A DNA stretch of 64,000 bases from Belnapia rosea (GCF_900101615.1 NZ_FMZX01000019.1:1-64000); one strand, 5' to 3'; positions 1-9,592 are shown, counted from the stretch's first letter. A program made the numbers and translations. The notes: generated by a model not told the origin, from the sequence alone.

Positions 1-1
1 T

Positions 2-292
2 GTGGCGCCGAACGCGCATGCCGTGCTGCTGCTCGACCAAGCCGGATGGCACCTATCGGACAGGCTCGAGGTGCCGCCGAACATCACCCTCGTCCCGCTG
101 CCGCCCAAGTGTCCCGAATTGAACCCGGTGGAGAACACCTGGCAGTTCCTGCGGGACAACTGGCTCTCGAACCGCGTCTTCCACTGCTACGACGACATCG
201 TCGACCATTGCTGTCGGGCCTGGAACCGCCTCGTCGAGCAGCCCTGGACTATCATGTCCATCGGACTGCGCGATTGGGCGCATCGGTTCTGA
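2..292 (+). mobile_element. IS630-type transposase, C-terminal part (cut by window edge)
   Basis: This is the C-terminal 96 residues of a DDE-superfamily transposase. The motifs AVLLLDQAGWH and the PPKCPELNPVENTWQFLRDNW stretch (residues about 34-53) are typical of the last catalytic Asp and Glu region of IS630-family transposases, with the Glu in NPVEN. The reading frame is open to the left edge, so the true start lies outside the window. No terminal inverted repeat could be recognised to the right of the stop, so the element boundary is not set. Intactness cannot be judged from this fragment. Confidence 0.85.
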
Positions 293-404
293 TCAATGGG
301 ATTTGGTATGAATCCCGCGCTGCAGCCCGGCGGTCGACCTGGAGCCCTCGGTTCCTGCCGTGAGTTGCCGTGCCGAGGCGGGCCCAGCCCTGGAGCCAAA
401 CGAT

Positions 405-418
405 TTGCGTTGGCGCAA
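405..418. promoter_or_regulatory. FNR/CRP-type palindrome upstream of hemN
   Basis: TTGCG-N4-CGCAA is a perfect inverted repeat with the 5-4-5 geometry of FNR/FixK boxes (TTGAT-N4-ATCAA), ending 34 bases before the hemN start. The half-site differs from the FNR consensus at two positions. That it is an oxygen-responsive operator is inference from position and from the known FNR/FixK control of hemN genes. Confidence 0.25.
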
Positions 419-452
419 GGCGGGGCGCCGGGTGTGGCGCTAGGCATTCCGC

Positions 453-1799
453 ATGACCGATCATGCCATGCAAGCGCGCCTGCTTCTCGCGGAGGCGCGG
501 GTGCCCCGCTACACCAGCTACCCGACCGCTGCGCAGTTCGGCCCGCTGGAGGAGGCGGTCTACCGCCGCTGGCTGCAGGAGGAGATCGGCGCCGGCGACC
601 CGCTCTCGGTCTATGTCCATGTGCCCTTCTGCCGCGAGCTTTGCTGGTACTGCGCCTGCCATACCCGGCCGACGCGGTCCGATCGGCGGATCGAGGCCTA
701 TGCGGCGGCGCTGCTGGCCGAGGCGGAGCTGCTCGCTGCCGCCCTGCCCCCGCATGGTGGCATCATGCATCTGCATCTCGGCGGCGGCACGCCGTCGATC
801 CTCGGACCTGCCGGGCTGCAAAGCCTGTTCGCCACGTTGCGCCATAGGTTTGGCTTCCGCCCGGGCGCCGAACTGGCGATCGAGCTTGATCCCCGGATGC
901 TGGATGCGTCCTGGCGCGATGCGCTGGGCGAGCTTGGCATCACCCGTGCCAGCCTGGGCGTGCAGGATATCGCGCCGGACGTCCAGAGGCGCATCGGGCG
1001 GCTACAGCCGGTGGAGCAGGTGGCGGATGCGGTGCGCCTGCTCAGGGAGGCAGGGGTCGGTGGGGTCAATCTCGACCTCATGTATGGGCTGCCGGGCCAG
1101 ACGGTGCGGCATGTGGCGGACAGCGCACGCTTCGCCGCACAGCTCAATGCCGACCGGCTCGCGGTCTTCGGCTATGCGCATCTGCCAGCGGCGCGCCCGC
1201 ATCAAAGGGCGATCGATACGGCAACCCTGCCCAATGCTCAGGAGCGACTGGAGCAGGCCGAGCAGGCCGAGACGGTTTTGTGCAGCGAAGGCTATGTGGC
1301 ACTCGGCCTCGACCATTTCGCTCGCCCTGGGGACGAGTTGGCGCGGACCGCCGCGGCCGGGCGGCTGCGAAGGAACTTCCAGGGCTACACGACAGATGCG
1401 GCACCGGTGCTGCTGGGGCTCGGCGCTTCGGCGATCGGCTCGCTGCCGGGCGGCTTCGCGCAGAATATCGTGGATGAGCGTGCCTATGCCGAGGCGGTCG
1501 CCGCCGGGCGGCTGCCCATCATTCGCGGCCTTGCGGTGACGGCGGAGGACCGGCTGCGGGCTGGCCTCATTGAACGGCTGATGTGCGACTTCTCGCTCGA
1601 CCTGGCCCAGCCGGCAGCCCGCGCCGTCATCAACACGGCATTGCCTCGCCTGATGCCGCTGGAAAGGGATGGGCTGGTGAGGCGCGAAGGCACCCGACTG
1701 CTGGTGACGCCACTGGGCCGTCGCTATATCCGGCAAGTGGCCTACTGCTTCGACGACTATGTAACCCCGGCGGCCACCCGCTATTCGGTGGCTGTATGA
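453..1799 (+). CDS. hemN: oxygen-independent coproporphyrinogen III oxidase HemN
   Basis: Radical-SAM enzyme that decarboxylates two propionates of coproporphyrinogen III to give protoporphyrinogen IX without oxygen; cytoplasmic heme synthesis step. The 448-residue length fits full-size HemN (E. coli 457). The 4Fe-4S/SAM cluster ligands sit in CRELCWYCAC (C60, C64, C67, with the extra C69 typical of true HemN rather than HemW). A GGGTPS motif follows at residues 110-115. RYTSYPTAAQF near the N terminus is also characteristic. The ATG at 453 is chosen because the HemN N-terminal motif starts soon after it. It stands alone between an IS630 end and a decayed gene. A palindrome at 405-418 may regulate it. 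Confidence 0.95.
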   Translation: MTDHAMQARLLLAEARVPRYTSYPTAAQFGPLEEAVYRRWLQEEIGAGDPLSVYVHVPFCRELCWYCACHTRPTRSDRRIEAYAAALLAEAELLAAALPPHGGIMHLHLGGGTPSILGPAGLQSLFATLRHRFGFRPGAELAIELDPRMLDASWRDALGELGITRASLGVQDIAPDVQRRIGRLQPVEQVADAVRLLREAGVGGVNLDLMYGLPGQTVRHVADSARFAAQLNADRLAVFGYAHLPAARPHQRAIDTATLPNAQERLEQAEQAETVLCSEGYVALGLDHFARPGDELARTAAAGRLRRNFQGYTTDAAPVLLGLGASAIGSLPGGFAQNIVDERAYAEAVAAGRLPIIRGLAVTAEDRLRAGLIERLMCDFSLDLAQPAARAVINTALPRLMPLERDGLVRREGTRLLVTPLGRRYIRQVAYCFDDYVTPAATRYSVAV

Positions 1800-1930
1800 T
1801 GGGACGGTTGGCCGGGGTCTGATTGGGTAGACCGGCAGCGACCAGGCACCCAGCCAGCGGCATCGCGCAATTCGCGTCCGCGCCAACATGTTCTTGCTTC
1901 GGCCAACCTAGCGCCGATTGTCGAACGCCC

Positions 1931-2225
1931 GTGGCGCTCGTTCATGGGCTGGGTGTCTCGAGCCGCTACACGCGCTCGACCTGCCGGGCTTCGATCACAG
2001 CAACAAGCCGCGGTATGTACTCTCCGTCCCCGAACTCGCAAACGCGCTCGCGGCCTGGGTGGAGGCTACGGGACCAACCCTCCGCTTCGCCGATCGGCAA
2101 TTCGCTCGGCTGCGCGATTCTGGTGGAACCAGACGTCCGCCACACCGAGCAGGTCGTGCGCTTGGCTCAGCAAGACCCGGCACCCAAGCCTGGAACCCGC
2201 ACCGCCCGTTGCCTTGAAGGGCCCA
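1931..2225 (+). pseudogene. decayed alpha/beta-hydrolase gene fragment
   Basis: Pieces of one alpha/beta-hydrolase are spread over two frames. VALVHGLGVSSRY (oxyanion-hole HG motif) is read from 1931. HALDLPGFDHSNKPRYVLS, continuing to a WVEAT motif, is read from 1969 in another frame. SPIGNSLGCAILVE (nucleophile-elbow GNSLG) is then read from about 2090, back in the first frame. Between the first two pieces the usual 15-20 residues are missing. Beyond about residue 95 of the composite no hydrolase C-terminus with the catalytic His is found. The gene therefore carries a deletion, at least two frame changes and a lost 3' half. The rest of 1800-2477 shows no other coding signal. Confidence 0.6.
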
Positions 2226-2477
2226 CATGCTGAGCCGGACCATGCCGCCGAAGCACCGAACGGCGCTTGTTCCGGTCTCGTGGGCCGTGAGGCCGTTCCC
2301 GAAACCTCCAGCCTAAACCCTCATGATGGTCTCCCACTATGATGGTCATTCGCCCTGATGATGGCACGGCGCGCGACGCACAGCCCATATCCCTGAATAA
2401 CGGAACTCCAGGGACCACTCCGGCCCGAACTCCCCCCTCTTGGCGGGTCGCCCCGCCTATCTGGACCATGACCCATC

Positions 2478-3500
2478 ATGAAGAAGATCGGTTTCCTGTC
2501 CTTCGGCCACTGGACGCCTTCGCCCCAATCCGGGACCCGCTCCGCCGCCGATGCGCTGCTGCAATCCATCGACCTCGCCGTCGCGGCCGAGGAGCTGGGC
2601 GCGGACGGCGCCTATGTCCGCGTCCACCACTTCGCTCGCCAGCTTGCCGCGCCTTTCCCCCTTCTCGCCGCCATGGGCGCGAAGACCCGCCGGATCGAGC
2701 TTGGCACCGCCGTCATCGACATGCGCTATGAGAACCCCCTCTACATGGCCGAGGATGCCGGCGCGGCCGACCTCATCAGCGGTGGTCGCCTCCAGCTCGG
2801 CCTCAGCCGCGGCTCACCGGAACAGGTGATCGATGGCTGGCGCCACTTCGGCTTTGCCCCGCCCGAGGGCCAGACCGATGCCGATATGGGCCGCCGGCAT
2901 GCCGAGGTCTTCCTGGAGGTCCTACGCGGCCAGGGCTTCGCTCGCCCCAACCCGCGCCCGATGTTCCCCAACCCACCCGGCCTGCTCCGCCTCGAACCCC
3001 ACTCGGAGGGCCTGCGCGACCGCATCTGGTGGGGCTCCGGCTCCAACGCCACCGCCGTTTGGGCAGCGGAGCAGGGCATGAACCTGCAAAGCTCCACCCT
3101 CAAGGATGACGAGACCGGCGAGCCATTCCACGTCCAGCAAGCCGCCCAGATCCGCGCCTATCGCGCGGCCTGGAAGGAAGCCGGCCACACTCACACCCCC
3201 CGGGTGTCGGTCAGCCGCAGCATCTTCCCGCTACTGGACGACCGCGACCGGGCCTATTTCGGCCGTGGCGGAGCGGAGCAGGACAAGGTCGGCTTCATCG
3301 ACGAGCGCACCCGCGCCATTTTCGGCCGCGGCTATACCGCCGAACCCGAGGTCTTGGTCGAGCAGCTGGCTGCCGATGAGGGCATCGCCGAGGCTGACAC
3401 CCTTCTCCTGACCATCCCCAACCAGCTCGGCGTCGGCTACTGTGCCCATGTCATCGAGGCGGTCCTGAAGCACGTCGCACCCACACTTGGCTGGCGCTGA
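2478..3500 (+). CDS. LLM-class flavin-dependent oxidoreductase
   Basis: Bacterial luciferase-like monooxygenase fold, 340 residues. N-terminal MKKIGFLSFGHW, the GADGAYVRVHHFARQLAAP stretch with the family's histidine pair, and DLISGGRLQLGLSRGSP (the SGGR phosphate/FMN-binding segment) support the family. Such enzymes oxidise small molecules with reduced flavin supplied by a separate reductase; the substrate cannot be read from sequence. It is a single gene without an adjacent flavin reductase. The ATG at 2478 is chosen because beta-strand 1 begins directly there. Confidence 0.85.
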   Translation: MKKIGFLSFGHWTPSPQSGTRSAADALLQSIDLAVAAEELGADGAYVRVHHFARQLAAPFPLLAAMGAKTRRIELGTAVIDMRYENPLYMAEDAGAADLISGGRLQLGLSRGSPEQVIDGWRHFGFAPPEGQTDADMGRRHAEVFLEVLRGQGFARPNPRPMFPNPPGLLRLEPHSEGLRDRIWWGSGSNATAVWAAEQGMNLQSSTLKDDETGEPFHVQQAAQIRAYRAAWKEAGHTHTPRVSVSRSIFPLLDDRDRAYFGRGGAEQDKVGFIDERTRAIFGRGYTAEPEVLVEQLAADEGIAEADTLLLTIPNQLGVGYCAHVIEAVLKHVAPTLGWR

Positions 3501-3773
3501 CTCCACCGGCCGAAGCACTCCGTGGTGGTCCAGGCATGGGCGTCGTTCGGCAGGTAATGCCCGTGCGGGGCGGAGGCAACAGCCTCCGTTCCCATGGCGG
3601 GTTGGCTGAATGATCGGCCCGGCTCCGTCCGAACCGTTCCTGCCGGAAAGGCATCCTGGCCGTAGTGCAGCAGCGACCGGCGACATGCAGGCCGTTCGAG
3701 CGGCAGCATCAGCCCAGCGCCGACCGCTTCGATACCAGGTTAGCTCTCGAGACTGCTATGGATCTGCACAGGC

Positions 3774-4724
3774 CTACAGCTCCATGGCCTTGCGGGCCAA
3801 CTCGACCGCGCCGGCGCGAGACTTGGCCGCGCCCACGAAGCGACGGAGATGCACGAACACGGCATCCGCTATGCCCGTCTTCGCCACGAGCGCCGCTTCC
3901 TGCAATCCTGCCCAGGCTTCGGGTAGCGGCAGTCGCTGCTCGAACGAGCCTGGTTCCGGCGGCATCGTATCCACCATCCAATTCCCGTTCGAAGCGGGGG
4001 AGACAGTGAACAGGATCGGTAGATCGTGCGAGAAGGCCACGTTCTTCCAGGGCATCCCGCGATCCAGCACCAGGATGCGCGGATCTTCGCCGGCCTTGTA
4101 CGCGGCGAGGACATTGGCCTCGGCTGCAAGGCGTGCCCGCAACCCATCGATGCGGCGGCGCAGGATGCCTGAGACCAACGCGGCCGCTTCCTGGAAGGCG
4201 GCATCGCCGGCCGTGGGTCCAGCCGCCGCCGGGTCGTCCCAGGACGGATTGAAGTCGCCGACCAGCGTTGCCATGCCAAGCGTGTCGCGCTGGGCCGGGC
4301 CGGCGGCCGACACGCCGTTATCGATCTCGTCGATCTTCCGCACGACAGTCTCATCGAGTTCCGCGGCAATCGCGGCGGCGAAAGCCTCGGACCCGCTCTC
4401 CCGCAATACAGCGGCCACCGCGCCTTCGCCATAGACCTGCCAGATCAGGCCGGCGGAGGAGAAGGGTGTTGCATCGGCACGCAGCGGCGCGCCGCGCTGG
4501 TGATGGTCAAAGCGGCTCGAGGCCGCATCGAACACGAATCCCACGTCCCACACGATATCGGCCGTGTCGATCAATCCTGGCTTGCGGGTACGCAGCAAGA
4601 TGTGGTCCCGGCCGGGTTCGCTCAGGCCCAGCGCCAGGCACAGCACGGCATAGGCAAACACCTCGTCGCAATGGAACTTGCCGCCATGGGTTGCGAGTAC
4701 AGGAAGCGGCTGGTCGCGTGTCAT
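3774..4724 (-). CDS. MYG1/GAMM1 family (UPF0160) predicted metal-dependent hydrolase
   Basis: 316 residues. THGGKFHCDE (residues 12-21) and RFDHHQRG with a DHH motif (73-75) are the signature of the MYG1 family, whose DHH-type core suggests a metal-dependent phosphoesterase or 3'-5' RNA exonuclease as reported for eukaryotic Myg1. The C-terminal half carries the conserved LARKAMEL-type ending. The frame is open about 105 codons further upstream, but the start at 4724 is chosen because family homology begins at once after it. It stands alone. A biochemical role in bacteria is not established. Confidence 0.85.
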   Translation of the reverse strand: MTRDQPLPVLATHGGKFHCDEVFAYAVLCLALGLSEPGRDHILLRTRKPGLIDTADIVWDVGFVFDAASSRFDHHQRGAPLRADATPFSSAGLIWQVYGEGAVAAVLRESGSEAFAAAIAAELDETVVRKIDEIDNGVSAAGPAQRDTLGMATLVGDFNPSWDDPAAAGPTAGDAAFQEAAALVSGILRRRIDGLRARLAAEANVLAAYKAGEDPRILVLDRGMPWKNVAFSHDLPILFTVSPASNGNWMVDTMPPEPGSFEQRLPLPEAWAGLQEAALVAKTGIADAVFVHLRRFVGAAKSRAGAVELARKAMEL

Positions 4725-4998
4725 AATCAGGATCCGATATGAGGATGATCCGGCGCTGGCAGGCGCCCTTGACGAGGTGCCTACCCCAGCAGCCCCAATG
4801 AGTCGACGGCTCGAGCCAAACGGTGGTGATGCGGGCACGCATTGTGCCGGCCACCAGTCACCGTGAGCCGCCGTTGAGGTGAAAGGGCGGATGCGGTCTC
4901 GGCGAAGCCGTCGCTGATCCTGCATTATGGAGCAGGAAAGGTGGCGGTCCGTCCGGCGGAGAGCGGCAGGGTGATGCCGATGTGGACGGGACAGCCTC
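4725..4998. other. intergenic, no feature recognised
   Basis: This stretch lies between the starts/ends of two minus-strand genes. An open frame upstream of the MYG1 start crosses it but encodes no recognisable protein. No terminator or RNA was identified. Confidence 0.4.
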
Positions 4999-6486
4999 TC
5001 AGCTCTTTTTAAGAAGGCTGAACCTGCGAAACAGGCCACGTCTTTCCAGCGGCTCGAACATCTCGCCCGGGCCTTCCGGGTCGAGGATCTCGTTGTCGGC
5101 CAGCCATGCCTCGACAGCGGTCAGGTCGGGTGTTTCATAGGGTTGAAGCGTCCGCCCCTCGCATCGCATCGCCTCGATTGCGGCGATGATGGAGCCGGTT
5201 TCGGCAATGCGCTGCGCCACCTCCTCCGCCTCCCGTCCCAGATGCTCCGCCAGCAACCCGTTGCGTATGGCAATGATGGCCGGCCCCGCACCGGCATTGG
5301 CCGGAAGGGCGGTGTCGACCACCACATCGCATTCCGTGTCCAGCCGCATCGAGCGGTTGTTCATGTTCGAGGACCCTATGCGGAGCACACGGTCGTCGAC
5401 GATCAGCACCTTGGCATGCACATAGATCGGCTCTCCGCCTTCGGTCACCGGATGATAGATCCGGAAGCGTTGATGGGCGTCGATTTTGCGCAGCGCTTCA
5501 CGCAAGCGGGCGCGTGCCGAGTCCATGGCGATCGGCTCGAGCCAGCCCTGGGCCGAGAGCGGGTTGACCAGCACGATCTCCGGCCCATGCGGTTCCGCCA
5601 GCCGCCGGGCGATGGCCTCGGCGATGCGCCTGGACGCGAAGTACTGGCTCTCCGCATAGATGCAATGCCGTGCCGTGGCGATCAGGTCGAGATACAGCTG
5701 CTCGATTTCGTGAATCGGGGGGCATTCCGGCATTTCCGGGCGGGTGCGGGCGATGCCGATATCGATGTCGCGGAATTGGGCCGGGAGGTCGGTGGGCCAG
5801 CAGTCGGTCCGCTGGGCAACAGGCTCGAGGGCAGCCCCGCCGGCGAGACGCCAACGCTCCCTTGCCAACTCGCCCAAGGCAGCCGCGACGGGTCCCTCGA
5901 GTGCCGTCGTCGCATCGTGCCAAGGCTTCTCGGCGGTCCCGCCAGGTGTCCGGCGGTTCGGCTCGTCATCGCGATGCGCGCGGGTATCCCAGCGCGCGCT
6001 GGTCATATCAATGCCACCACAGAAGGCCAGGCAGTCATCCAGCACGACGATCTTCTGGTGATGCGATGCCGCGGGCGGATGCATGCCGTCAAGCCGCGCC
6101 GTGATGCGGGGATGGGCCTTCCAGCGCAGCAGGGTGAGCAGCGTGGTGCCTCGGAACAGTGCCTTGAATGCGCCCAGGTCCCAGCGAAGCACGTAGATTT
6201 CCAGCTCCGGCCGGCGGCGAACCAGCCAAAGGATGAAATCGCCGAGGCGGCTTGGCATATCGGGGGTGTCTTCGCCGGGCACCAACTCGATACGGGCATC
6301 AAAATCCCAGCCGATGAGCATGATCCGGTGTCTTGCCGCCAGCATGGCCGAGCGTGCAGCGCGAAAATAGTCGGCCGCATCGATGATGACCGTGGCGCGG
6401 CTGGCTTGCTCGATGCGCCAGCAATTCTCGCCGGGGTGCAGCACCGAAGCCAAGGGCACAACCATGTCGTGACGTACGGAATTCAT
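4999..6486 (-). CDS. phospholipase D / cardiolipin synthase-like protein
   Basis: 495-residue member of the PLD superfamily with two HKD motifs: HHQKIVVLDD (H143, K145, D150) followed by GGID, and HAKVLIVDD followed by GSSNMNNRS in the C-terminal part. Two HKD sites form one active centre that cleaves or exchanges phosphodiester head groups. No N-terminal membrane helices of classical cardiolipin synthase are visible, so a soluble PLD of the VTT-less type is more likely. Single gene. Lipid substrate unknown. The upstream 540 bases carry no gene. Confidence 0.85.
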   Translation of the reverse strand: MNSVRHDMVVPLASVLHPGENCWRIEQASRATVIIDAADYFRAARSAMLAARHRIMLIGWDFDARIELVPGEDTPDMPSRLGDFILWLVRRRPELEIYVLRWDLGAFKALFRGTTLLTLLRWKAHPRITARLDGMHPPAASHHQKIVVLDDCLAFCGGIDMTSARWDTRAHRDDEPNRRTPGGTAEKPWHDATTALEGPVAAALGELARERWRLAGGAALEPVAQRTDCWPTDLPAQFRDIDIGIARTRPEMPECPPIHEIEQLYLDLIATARHCIYAESQYFASRRIAEAIARRLAEPHGPEIVLVNPLSAQGWLEPIAMDSARARLREALRKIDAHQRFRIYHPVTEGGEPIYVHAKVLIVDDRVLRIGSSNMNNRSMRLDTECDVVVDTALPANAGAGPAIIAIRNGLLAEHLGREAEEVAQRIAETGSIIAAIEAMRCEGRTLQPYETPDLTAVEAWLADNEILDPEGPGEMFEPLERRGLFRRFSLLKKS

Positions 6487-7026
6487 GGATCCATTGTCGC
6501 TGATGGCGGCACCCCGGCAAGCCTCCGTGCCGCGGCTTGCCGCCTTGTGTTCTGTTCGGTCAGGCGGTGGTTGTGGTCCGGCATATTGCAGTAGGGGTTG
6601 TCAGACGCCGGCACGGCTTTCAAGGTGATTGACGGCTCGTGCCGATCAATTGCGAGAGTGGGATGAAAGGCAGGCCGCTGGCCTCCGGTGGCGTCAGACA
6701 GGCAGGGACAGGACCGATGGCAGATGCACTGCCCGAGACGGAACTTCGCCCGCATAGCTCAGGTTGGGGTGCCTCTTCCGCCGGCTGGCGGGGTGGCCAG
6801 CTGATGGTGGCGCTGCACCATCCAGCGCGCACCACCCGGCCGGTGGTCCGCCGTGGCTGGCCGGAGCGCGGGCCGGGTGCCGACCCGAGGCGCGGCCATG
6901 ACGATTTCCAGGGCTGCACCGGGCAACTGACGGCCATCGAGGTGGAGCATTTCGAGGGCGACCTGCCGCCGATCCGCACCTTCGAGCCCCCGCATGCCGC
7001 AGCCGTGGCTGAACAGGACGGACCGC
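6487..7026. other. 540-base gap without a recognisable gene
   Basis: Frames on both strands across this gap give Arg/Pro/Ser-rich or low-complexity translations with no recognisable domain. It may be eroded coding DNA next to the damaged GST gene, but no homologous motif could be picked out. Confidence 0.4.
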
Positions 7027-7662
7027 ATGGATGATGGCATCACCTTGTTCGGCAGCTTCACCTCCAGTTCGACCTAAAAGCCGATGCTGTATCTGTCGCT
7101 GGCGCGGCTGCCCTTCTCCTTCCGCACGGTGAACCTCAAGCATGGCGTCCAGAAGGCGCCGGAGCATCTGGCGCGCAACCGCTATGGCCAGGTGCCGGTC
7201 CTGCGCCACCGTGGCCTCACCATCGTGCAGTCGAACGTCATCCTTGATCATCTTGCCCGCAGCACCGGGCATTTCGAGGGACGTACGGAGCAGGAGTGCT
7301 GGACCGCGCGCGAATGGCTGTCCTGGGAAGCAGATGCCATCACCAATGTCGCAAAGGTGCGGCACTACAGCCGGTTCCGCAGCGTGGACCCGGCCGTGAT
7401 GGCGTATTTCCGACCATTGGCCGAAGCGGCGATCGGCTTCGTCGACCAGGCCCTTGCAGGCCGGGACTGGTTGGTGGGCGAGGCCCCGACCATCGCCGAT
7501 ATCGGCTGCTGGGGCCGCATGGTCTTCATGGCGGAGGGCGGGTTCGACATCGCCCGCTGGCCCAATGTCGAAGCCTGGTCCCGGCGCCTGGCCGCCATGC
7601 CGGGCTTCGCGCTGCCCTATGATCTCATCCCGAAGCGGGACCAGGAGATCGTGCCGGCCTGA
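7027..7662 (+). pseudogene. glutathione S-transferase with in-frame nonsense codon
   Basis: From the ATG at 7027 the frame reads MDDGITLFGSFTSSST, then TAA at 7075-7077, then KPMLYLSLARLPFSFRTVNL and a complete GST (EHLARNRYGQVPVL, the cis-Pro segment; DIGCWGRM helical domain). The first 16 codons are exactly the beta-1 strand and Ser/Thr-rich loop expected of this GST class, so TAA replaces a residue that is normally aromatic or similar. Translation from the downstream ATG at 7084 would give 192 residues lacking beta-1 and the glutathione-activating loop. Either the gene is inactive or a shortened protein is made. Confidence 0.65.
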
Positions 7663-7691
7663 TCGGGACGCAGGGAGTGATCTGACGCAGC

Positions 7692-8228
7692 ATGAAGGAT
7701 CAACCTCGCCACGGCTTTCCCGCATCCTCGCCCCTGGCCCGCCTGCTCGACGGCCCGATGGCGCCCGGGCGGCTGACCTGGATCGGGCTGCGCCCAGCAC
7801 GGCGTGCCGCCATGATCGCCGTGGGCGAGGCCATGCTCGCACCCGGGCAGGGGCTGGAGGGGGACCGCTGGCGCGGCGCCGCGGATGGGGCACGGCAGGT
7901 GACCTTGGTGGCCCAGGAACATCTGGCCGCCATCGCCAGCTTCCTCGGCCGGCCCGAGGTGGAGCCATCACGGCTTCGGCGGAACCTAGTGGTCGCCGGG
8001 TTCAACCTCTTCGCCTTAAAGGGCAGGCGGTTCCGGATCGGCGGGGCCCTGCTGGAATGGACCGGCGAATGCCATCCCTGCTCGCGTATGGAGGAGGAAT
8101 TGGGAGCCGGCGGCTATAATGCCGTCCGCCATCATGGCGGCATCACCGCCCGGGTCGTGGCGGCGGGCGTGATCCGCGTCGGGGACAGCGTCGAGCGGGT
8201 GCCGCTTGACCAGCAGGCTCCCGGATAG
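7692..8228 (+). CDS. MOSC domain protein
   Basis: 178 residues with a MOSC (MoCo sulfurase C-terminal) fold. GLEGDRW and the QVTLVAQEHL segment are followed by LRRNLVVAGFNLFALKGRRF, then ECHPCSRME with the conserved Cys of the family and HHGGITARVVAAGVIRVGD at the end. MOSC proteins such as YiiM/YcbX handle sulfur or bind the molybdenum cofactor to reduce N-hydroxylated compounds; the exact role here is unknown. It starts 29 bases after the GST remnant. Confidence 0.85.
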   Translation: MKDQPRHGFPASSPLARLLDGPMAPGRLTWIGLRPARRAAMIAVGEAMLAPGQGLEGDRWRGAADGARQVTLVAQEHLAAIASFLGRPEVEPSRLRRNLVVAGFNLFALKGRRFRIGGALLEWTGECHPCSRMEEELGAGGYNAVRHHGGITARVVAAGVIRVGDSVERVPLDQQAPG

Positions 8229-8355
8229 GCCTGGGGCGCCCATCGATGTGAAGGGCATGCGCCGCTGCCCCCTTGGGGTGAAGGCACTTCGATGGTTGCC
8301 GCATCACCCACTCCGCCGCAGCATGCGGACAACGATAAAGGGAGGGATGCCGCGC

Positions 8356-9552
8356 ATGGCCGGAATCTTCGCGGGCCTCAAGGTGATCGATGCGGCCACC
8401 TATGTCGCCGGGCCGTCCGCGGCCACAATCCTCGGTGATTTCGGTGCGAGTGTCATCAAGCTGGAGCCGCCCGGTGGCGATGCATACCGCATGCTGGCAA
8501 CTGCCCCCGGCCAGCCACAAGGCGAGACGAATTACCCCTGGACGCTCGACAACCGCAGCAAGCGGAGCCTCGTGCTGGACCTCAAGCGTGCCGATGCGCA
8601 GGCGGTATTGCAGCGGATGGTCCGCTCCACCGATGTCTTCGTGACCAATACGGTGCCCCGGCTGCGTGCCAGCCTCGGCATCGAACCCGGCACGCTGGCG
8701 GCATTGAACCCGCGGTTGATCTACGCCGCGCTCACAGCCTATGGCGAGACCGGGCCGGAGGCCAGCAAGACCGGCTTCGACGCCACCGCCTATTGGGCCC
8801 GCAGCGGGCTGATGGATCTCGTGAAGTCGGATGCCGCTGCCCCGCCCGCCCGCTCGGTGGCCGGCATGGGGGACCATCCGGCGGGCGTCGCCCTCTATGG
8901 CGCGATCGTCACGGCGCTCTACCGCCGGGAACGGACGGGAGAGGGCGGCTTCGTCCACACCTCGCTCCTCGATGCCGGGCTCTGGGCCAACAGCTTCATG
9001 GTGCAGGCGGCACTGGACGGGGCGCGATTCATTCCACGCCCTCCACGGGACCGGGCGCCGAATGCCATGGTCAACCTCTACCGGGCCGGCTGCGGCCGCT
9101 GGTTCCTGCTTGCCCTGCTGAACGAGGCCCGGCAATGGCCGATGCTGGTGCAGGTGCTTGGGCAACCAGCCTGGAGGGACGACCCTCGCTTTGCCAGCCA
9201 GGCGCTGCGCCGGGTGAATGCCTCCGCCCTGGCGGCCATGCTGGATGCCGCCTTCGCATCCCGCAGCCTGGCCGAGTGGCGGCCGTTGCTGGATGCGGCC
9301 GGCCTCACCTTCGATGCCGTGGCAACCACGGAGGAGGCCGCCGCTGCGGAGCAGCCGCGCGCGACCGGTGCCATCCGCCCGGCCGCGGATGGGCGCTGGA
9401 CGGTGGACAGCCCGCTGCATGTCGCGGGCGAGGCCAAGTCGGCCGCAGGGCCGCCACCGGCCCTGGCCGCGGATGCGGATGCAATCCTGGCCGAGCATGG
9501 CTACTCGCCGGCGGAGGTCCTGGCGCTGCGCGAGGCCGGGGCCCTGGGCTGA
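8356..9552 (+). CDS. CaiB/BaiF family class III CoA-transferase
   Basis: 398 residues. KVIDAATYVAGPSAATILGD at the N terminus, DNRSKRSLVLDLK and the catalytic aspartate in GMGDHPAG (D173) are hallmarks of class III CoA-transferases, which move CoA between carboxylic acids through an aspartyl-CoA thioester. The start at 8356 is preferred over upstream ATGs because AAAGGAGGG lies 9 bases before it and homology starts immediately. Acyl substrate unknown. It ends just before a convergent ABC binding-protein gene. Confidence 0.9.
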   Translation: MAGIFAGLKVIDAATYVAGPSAATILGDFGASVIKLEPPGGDAYRMLATAPGQPQGETNYPWTLDNRSKRSLVLDLKRADAQAVLQRMVRSTDVFVTNTVPRLRASLGIEPGTLAALNPRLIYAALTAYGETGPEASKTGFDATAYWARSGLMDLVKSDAAAPPARSVAGMGDHPAGVALYGAIVTALYRRERTGEGGFVHTSLLDAGLWANSFMVQAALDGARFIPRPPRDRAPNAMVNLYRAGCGRWFLLALLNEARQWPMLVQVLGQPAWRDDPRFASQALRRVNASALAAMLDAAFASRSLAEWRPLLDAAGLTFDAVATTEEAAAAEQPRATGAIRPAADGRWTVDSPLHVAGEAKSAAGPPPALAADADAILAEHGYSPAEVLALREAGALG

Positions 9553-9592
9553 TGCCCCATCCGACGCGCCATGTCACCGCGAGGGCCGCACC

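Noticed and set aside
5143-6594. 483-codon plus-strand open frame
   Set aside because: It is antisense to the PLD gene with two clear HKD motifs; no domain in its own translation.
6639-7034. 131-codon plus-strand frame before the GST
   Set aside because: No recognisable domain; competing frames on the other strand are equally long, so coding cannot be supported.
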